Below are positions 53,731 to 56,640 of a DNA stretch of 56,640 nt, in pieces. Position 1 is the first letter of the stretch. Each line of letters starts with the position of its first letter. Both the position numbers and the translations under genes were made by a program. Under the pieces are notes generated by a model. That model was not told the origin of the DNA and ran no database searches. It worked only from the letters and a program-made list of their open reading frames with translations. Source of the DNA: Microbacteriaceae bacterium (GTDB lineage Bacteria; Actinomycetota; Actinomycetes; Actinomycetales; Microbacteriaceae). Location of the stretch: contig RDDZ01000012.1 of NCBI GenBank assembly GCA_003852775.1, positions 1-56,640 on the forward strand, read 5' to 3'.

Positions 53731-56586
53731 CTAGGACCGCGACGGGGCGGTGGCCTCGTCGAGCAGTTCGAGGATGTGGCGGTACGGCTCGCCGGTGGCG
53801 CGCGTCATGCCGAGCTCGCACGTGCGGTTGAGCGACGCGTGCGCCTCCGAGCGCGCGCGGGCCGCGGAGGCCGCCTCGGGGGCGGTCGCGCTCGCCGTGA
53901 GCTCGGGGTGCAGCATGCCGCGATCGCCCGCGAAGGCGCAGCAGCCCCAGTCGTCCGGCACGACGACCTCCTCGGCGACGGCCGCCGCGACGGTGCGCAG
54001 CGCCCCGTCGATGCCGAGCCGCGTCGAGGAGCACGTGGGGTGCACGGTCACGGAGGCGATCCGCTCCCCCTCGGGCAGCTTCGGCAGCACCTCGCTCGCG
54101 ACGAACGCGACGGCGTCGACGACGCGGATGCCGTGCTCGCCCGCCGCCTCGAGCAGCACCTCGAGCCCCTCGGTGCACGAGGACGCGTCGCACACGACGG
54201 GCAGCTCGCCGCCCCGCGTGGCCTCGACGAGCGAGGCGGCGACCTTGGCCTTCATGACCGCGTAGCCCTCGGTGAGGCCCTTCGACTTCCACGGGGTGCC
54301 GCAGCACAGCGACGGGAGGTCGGGCGGGCTCACGAGACCGACGCCCGCGCGCTCGCACAGCCGCAGGAACGACTCGGCGACGCCGTCGCCTCCGTCCGCG
54401 GGGCCGAACATCGTCGTCGTGCAGCTCGAGAAGTAGACGGCGGCCGGCGTCTCGGACGCGACCCGGCGGCGGGCGCGCCCGCCCGCGGGCAGCTCGGCCG
54501 AGTAGCGCGGCACGGTGTCGGCGCCGAGCACGGCGCGCGCGGCGTCCGTCGCGAGGCGCGGCAGCGCGGGGGGCACGGCGTCGGCGACCGTGAGGGCGAT
54601 CCCGCCCACGCGGCTCACGACGCCCCACGACGCGGCGGCGGCCTTCCAGCCCGCCTGCGCGACGGGGTTCTGGTGCTCCGCCCGCAGGCGGCGGACGAGG
54701 TCGCCCGTGTTGATGAGCACGGGGCACGCCGTCTGGCACATGCCGTCGACGGCGCACGTGTCGACGCCGTCGTAGCCGTACTCCTTGCGCAGCCGCGCGA
54801 GTAGCGCGGTGTCGCCGGCCTGCTCGGCGCGCTCCATCTCGCGCCGCAGCACGATGCGCTCGCGCGGGGTGAGGGTCAGGTCGCGACTCGGGCACACGGG
54901 CTCGCAGTAGCCGCACTCGACGCAGCGGTCGACCTCGGTCTCGACGGTCGGCGCGAGCTTGAGGTCGCGCACGTGCGCGTCGGGGTCGTCGGTGAGCAGC
55001 ACGCCCGGGTTGAGCAGCCCCGCGGGGTCCACGAGCGCCTTGACCTCGCGCATGACCTCGTAGAGCTCGTCGCCGTACTGGCGACGCACGAACGGGGCCA
55101 TGATGCGGCCGGTGCCGTGCTCGGCCTTGAGGGTGCCGCCCTGCCCGAGCACGAGCTCGACCATGTCCTCGGTGAACCGCTCGTAGCGCGCGAGCGAGGC
55201 CGGGTCGCCGAAGCGCTCGTTGAGCATGAAGTGGATGTTGCCGTCCTTCGCGTGGCCGAAGATGACGGAGTCCTCGTAGCCGTGCTCGTCGAAGAGCTCG
55301 ATGAGCCGCGTGCAGGTCGCGTAGAGCCGCTCGACGGGCACCGCGATGTCCTCGAGGAGCGCGGTCGTGCCCGAGGGGCGGTTGCCCGCGACGAGGGTGA
55401 AGAGCCCCTTGCGGATGTGCCACAGCGCCGCGCGGCGCGCGGGGTCGGCGCTCAGCTCGGCGGGCGCCACGAGCGGGAGCGCTCCGAGCACCTCCGGGGC
55501 CGTCCGCATCCGCTCGGCGAGGGCGTCGTCGGACTCCTCCTGGAACTCCACGAGGAGGGCCGCGTGCTGCTCGACGGCGAGCTCGCGCAGGTCGGCGGGG
55601 GCCTCCGGGTCGCGCTGCCCGACGCGCAGGCTCGTCGCGTCCATGAGCTCGATCGTCGCGAAGCCCGCGGCGACGAGCGCGGGGAGCGCGGACGTCGCGG
55701 AGGCGAGATCCGGGAAGATGAGCAGTCCCGTCGCGAGGCGCGGCTTGACCGGCACGGTGCGGAAGGTCGCCTCGGCGACGAAGGCGAGCGTGCCCTCCGA
55801 CCCGATCACGAGGTGCTCGAGGATGTCGACGGGGCGCTCGAAGTCGAGGAACGCGTTGACGCCGTAGCCCATCGTGTTCTTGATCGCGTAGAGCGCCGCG
55901 ATCCGCTCCCGCGAATCGGGGTTCGACCGCACGCGCTCCCGGAGCGCGATGAGCCCGGCGTGGAGCTCGGGTTCGGCGACGCGCAGGAGCTCGTCGGCCT
56001 CCGGCAGGGAGGTGTCGACGATCGTGCCGCTCGGGAGGACGAGCACGGACGACGCGAGGGTGCGGTACGTGTTCTGCTCCGTGCCGCACGACATGCCCGA
56101 GGAGTTGTTCGCCACGACGCCGCCGATCGTGCACGCGATCTCGCTCGCGGGGTCGGGGCCGAGCTTGCGCTTGTGGCGCGCGAGGCGGTTGTTGACCGCG
56201 CGCACCGTGACGCCGGGCCCCGTGCGCACGCGCGCGCCCTCGTCGAGCACCTCGACGTCCCGGAAGCCGCGCCGCGTGTCGACGAGCACGCCGTCCGTGC
56301 CCGCCTGACCCGAGAGGCTCGTGCCGCCCGAGCGGAAGGTGACGGGCACCCCGAGCCGGCGCGTCTCGGCGAGCACCGCGGCGACCTGCTCGGCGCTCGT
56401 CGGCACGACGACGGCCCGCGGCGTCAGGAGGTAGTGGGACGCGTCGTGCGCGGACGCGAGACGGTCGGTCGGTCGCGCCTGCACCTTCGCACCGGTGCGC
56501 GAGAGCGCGTCGAGCAGCTCGTCGCCGGGCGCCTCGAGCGTCGGGTAGCCCGCGAGGCCGAGCGCACGGAGGGTGTCGGCGCGCAT
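53731..56586 (-). CDS. FAD-linked and Fe-S oxidoreductase (D-lactate/glycolate dehydrogenase type)
   Basis: A 951-residue fusion. The FAD-binding PCMH domain (about 50-240) has VPTSAEQVAAVLAETR, SGGTSLSGQAG and VANNSSGMSCGT. It is followed by a FAD-oxidase C domain (to about 520) and two 4Fe-4S motifs (CVECGYCEPVCP about 555, CAVDGMCQTACP about 610). The C-terminal CCG cysteine-rich domains contain SSCTTTMFG, LCCGTPW, HPTCSST and CCAFAGDRG. This combines GlcD- and GlcF/LutA-like parts in one chain and probably oxidises a D-2-hydroxy acid to feed the respiratory chain. The substrate is not determined. The ATG overlaps the preceding stop (TGATG). Confidence 0.9.
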   Translation of the reverse strand: MRADTLRALGLAGYPTLEAPGDELLDALSRTGAKVQARPTDRLASAHDASHYLLTPRAVVVPTSAEQVAAVLAETRRLGVPVTFRSGGTSLSGQAGTDGVLVDTRRGFRDVEVLDEGARVRTGPGVTVRAVNNRLARHKRKLGPDPASEIACTIGGVVANNSSGMSCGTEQNTYRTLASSVLVLPSGTIVDTSLPEADELLRVAEPELHAGLIALRERVRSNPDSRERIAALYAIKNTMGYGVNAFLDFERPVDILEHLVIGSEGTLAFVAEATFRTVPVKPRLATGLLIFPDLASATSALPALVAAGFATIELMDATSLRVGQRDPEAPADLRELAVEQHAALLVEFQEESDDALAERMRTAPEVLGALPLVAPAELSADPARRAALWHIRKGLFTLVAGNRPSGTTALLEDIAVPVERLYATCTRLIELFDEHGYEDSVIFGHAKDGNIHFMLNERFGDPASLARYERFTEDMVELVLGQGGTLKAEHGTGRIMAPFVRRQYGDELYEVMREVKALVDPAGLLNPGVLLTDDPDAHVRDLKLAPTVETEVDRCVECGYCEPVCPSRDLTLTPRERIVLRREMERAEQAGDTALLARLRKEYGYDGVDTCAVDGMCQTACPVLINTGDLVRRLRAEHQNPVAQAGWKAAAASWGVVSRVGGIALTVADAVPPALPRLATDAARAVLGADTVPRYSAELPAGGRARRRVASETPAAVYFSSCTTTMFGPADGGDGVAESFLRLCERAGVGLVSPPDLPSLCCGTPWKSKGLTEGYAVMKAKVAASLVEATRGGELPVVCDASSCTEGLEVLLEAAGEHGIRVVDAVAFVASEVLPKLPEGERIASVTVHPTCSSTRLGIDGALRTVAAAVAEEVVVPDDWGCCAFAGDRGMLHPELTASATAPEAASAARARSEAHASLNRTCELGMTRATGEPYRHILELLDEATAPSRS

Positions 56587-56640
56587 CAGCGGGCCCAGTC
56601 GGGGCGGTTGTCCCAGGCGTACCGGTAGTAGTCGGCGAAC
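56586..56640 (-). CDS. C-terminal end of an unidentified protein
   Basis: The last 17 codons of a gene entering from the right edge on the minus strand, ending FADYYRYAWDNRPDWAR. Its TGA shares one base with the oxidoreductase ATG, so the two are translationally coupled. Too little is visible to assign a family. Confidence 0.7.
   Translation of the reverse strand, partial: FADYYRYAWDNRPDWAR

Overview
This window is chromosomal DNA of a high-GC Gram-positive actinobacterium, most likely Microbacteriaceae or a close relative. Support comes from the very high GC, frequent GTG starts, the actinobacterial carD-ispDF-cysS-rlmB neighbourhood with a divergent lpqE-like lipoprotein, senX3-regX3 with phoU, a mutT1-like NUDIX/phosphatase fusion and a three-domain HtaA protein. 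There is no phage, insertion sequence or CRISPR array. It is mostly core genome with a few accessory islets.

Layout. 1-5.2 kb: DUF2332 gene (cut by the window edge), msrB, nitroreductase, YdcZ-type transporter directly behind tRNA-Thr(TGT), DsbA-like thioredoxin-fold protein, UgpC/MsmX-type ABC ATPase. 5.2-9.2 kb: DUF4032 kinase-like protein, MMPL transporter, UPF0303 protein. 9.2-16.9 kb: rlmB, cysS, an iron-box-controlled htaA gene sitting inside the conserved block, ispDF, carD, lpqE-like gene. 16.9-24.3 kb: regX3-senX3, phoU, an accessory stretch (hydrolase, SDR/MarR pair, HEPN-like gene), thiamine-binding protein, gpmA. 24.3-36.5 kb: methyltransferase, ygfZ/nitrobindin operon, GlnR-like regulator, ppk-mutT1 and pstSCAB. 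36.5-41.3 kb: tRNA-Lys(TTT), rnhA, a guanidine-III riboswitch with two SMR exporter subunits, DUF1508, HemK-like methyltransferase, VOC/AraC pair, VIT-type protein. 41.3-47.8 kb: galactose cluster (two aldose-1-epimerases, a frameshifted sugar porter, a DeoR regulator, divergent galTK). 47.8-56.6 kb: second HEPN-like gene, HesB-like protein, folD, glyA behind a ZTP riboswitch, MFS transporter, purU, and a large FAD/Fe-S oxidoreductase.

How the genes work together. Phosphate: SenX3-RegX3, PhoU, PstSCAB, polyphosphate kinase and MutT1 form one physiological unit. 11-bp direct-repeat PHO boxes lie in the senX3/phoU gap and before pstS. One-carbon metabolism: glyA, folD and purU interconvert serine/glycine and folate C1 units, and ZTP sensing upstream of glyA links them to purine supply. 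Iron/heme: HtaA is predicted to be repressed by a DtxR/IdeR-type regulator. Guanidine: riboswitch plus paired SMR exporters. Galactose: regulator, kinase, uridylyltransferase and epimerases are intact, but the sugar porter carries a 5-bp tandem duplication.

The most unusual signals are: an unexplained class of paired, mutually inverted intergenic repeats (about 23.3, 25.2, 35.6 and 50.1 kb); two unrelated HEPN-like orphan genes with the same leaderless promoter layout; and a window-wide TANNNT-N6-start arrangement that suggests many leaderless mRNAs.
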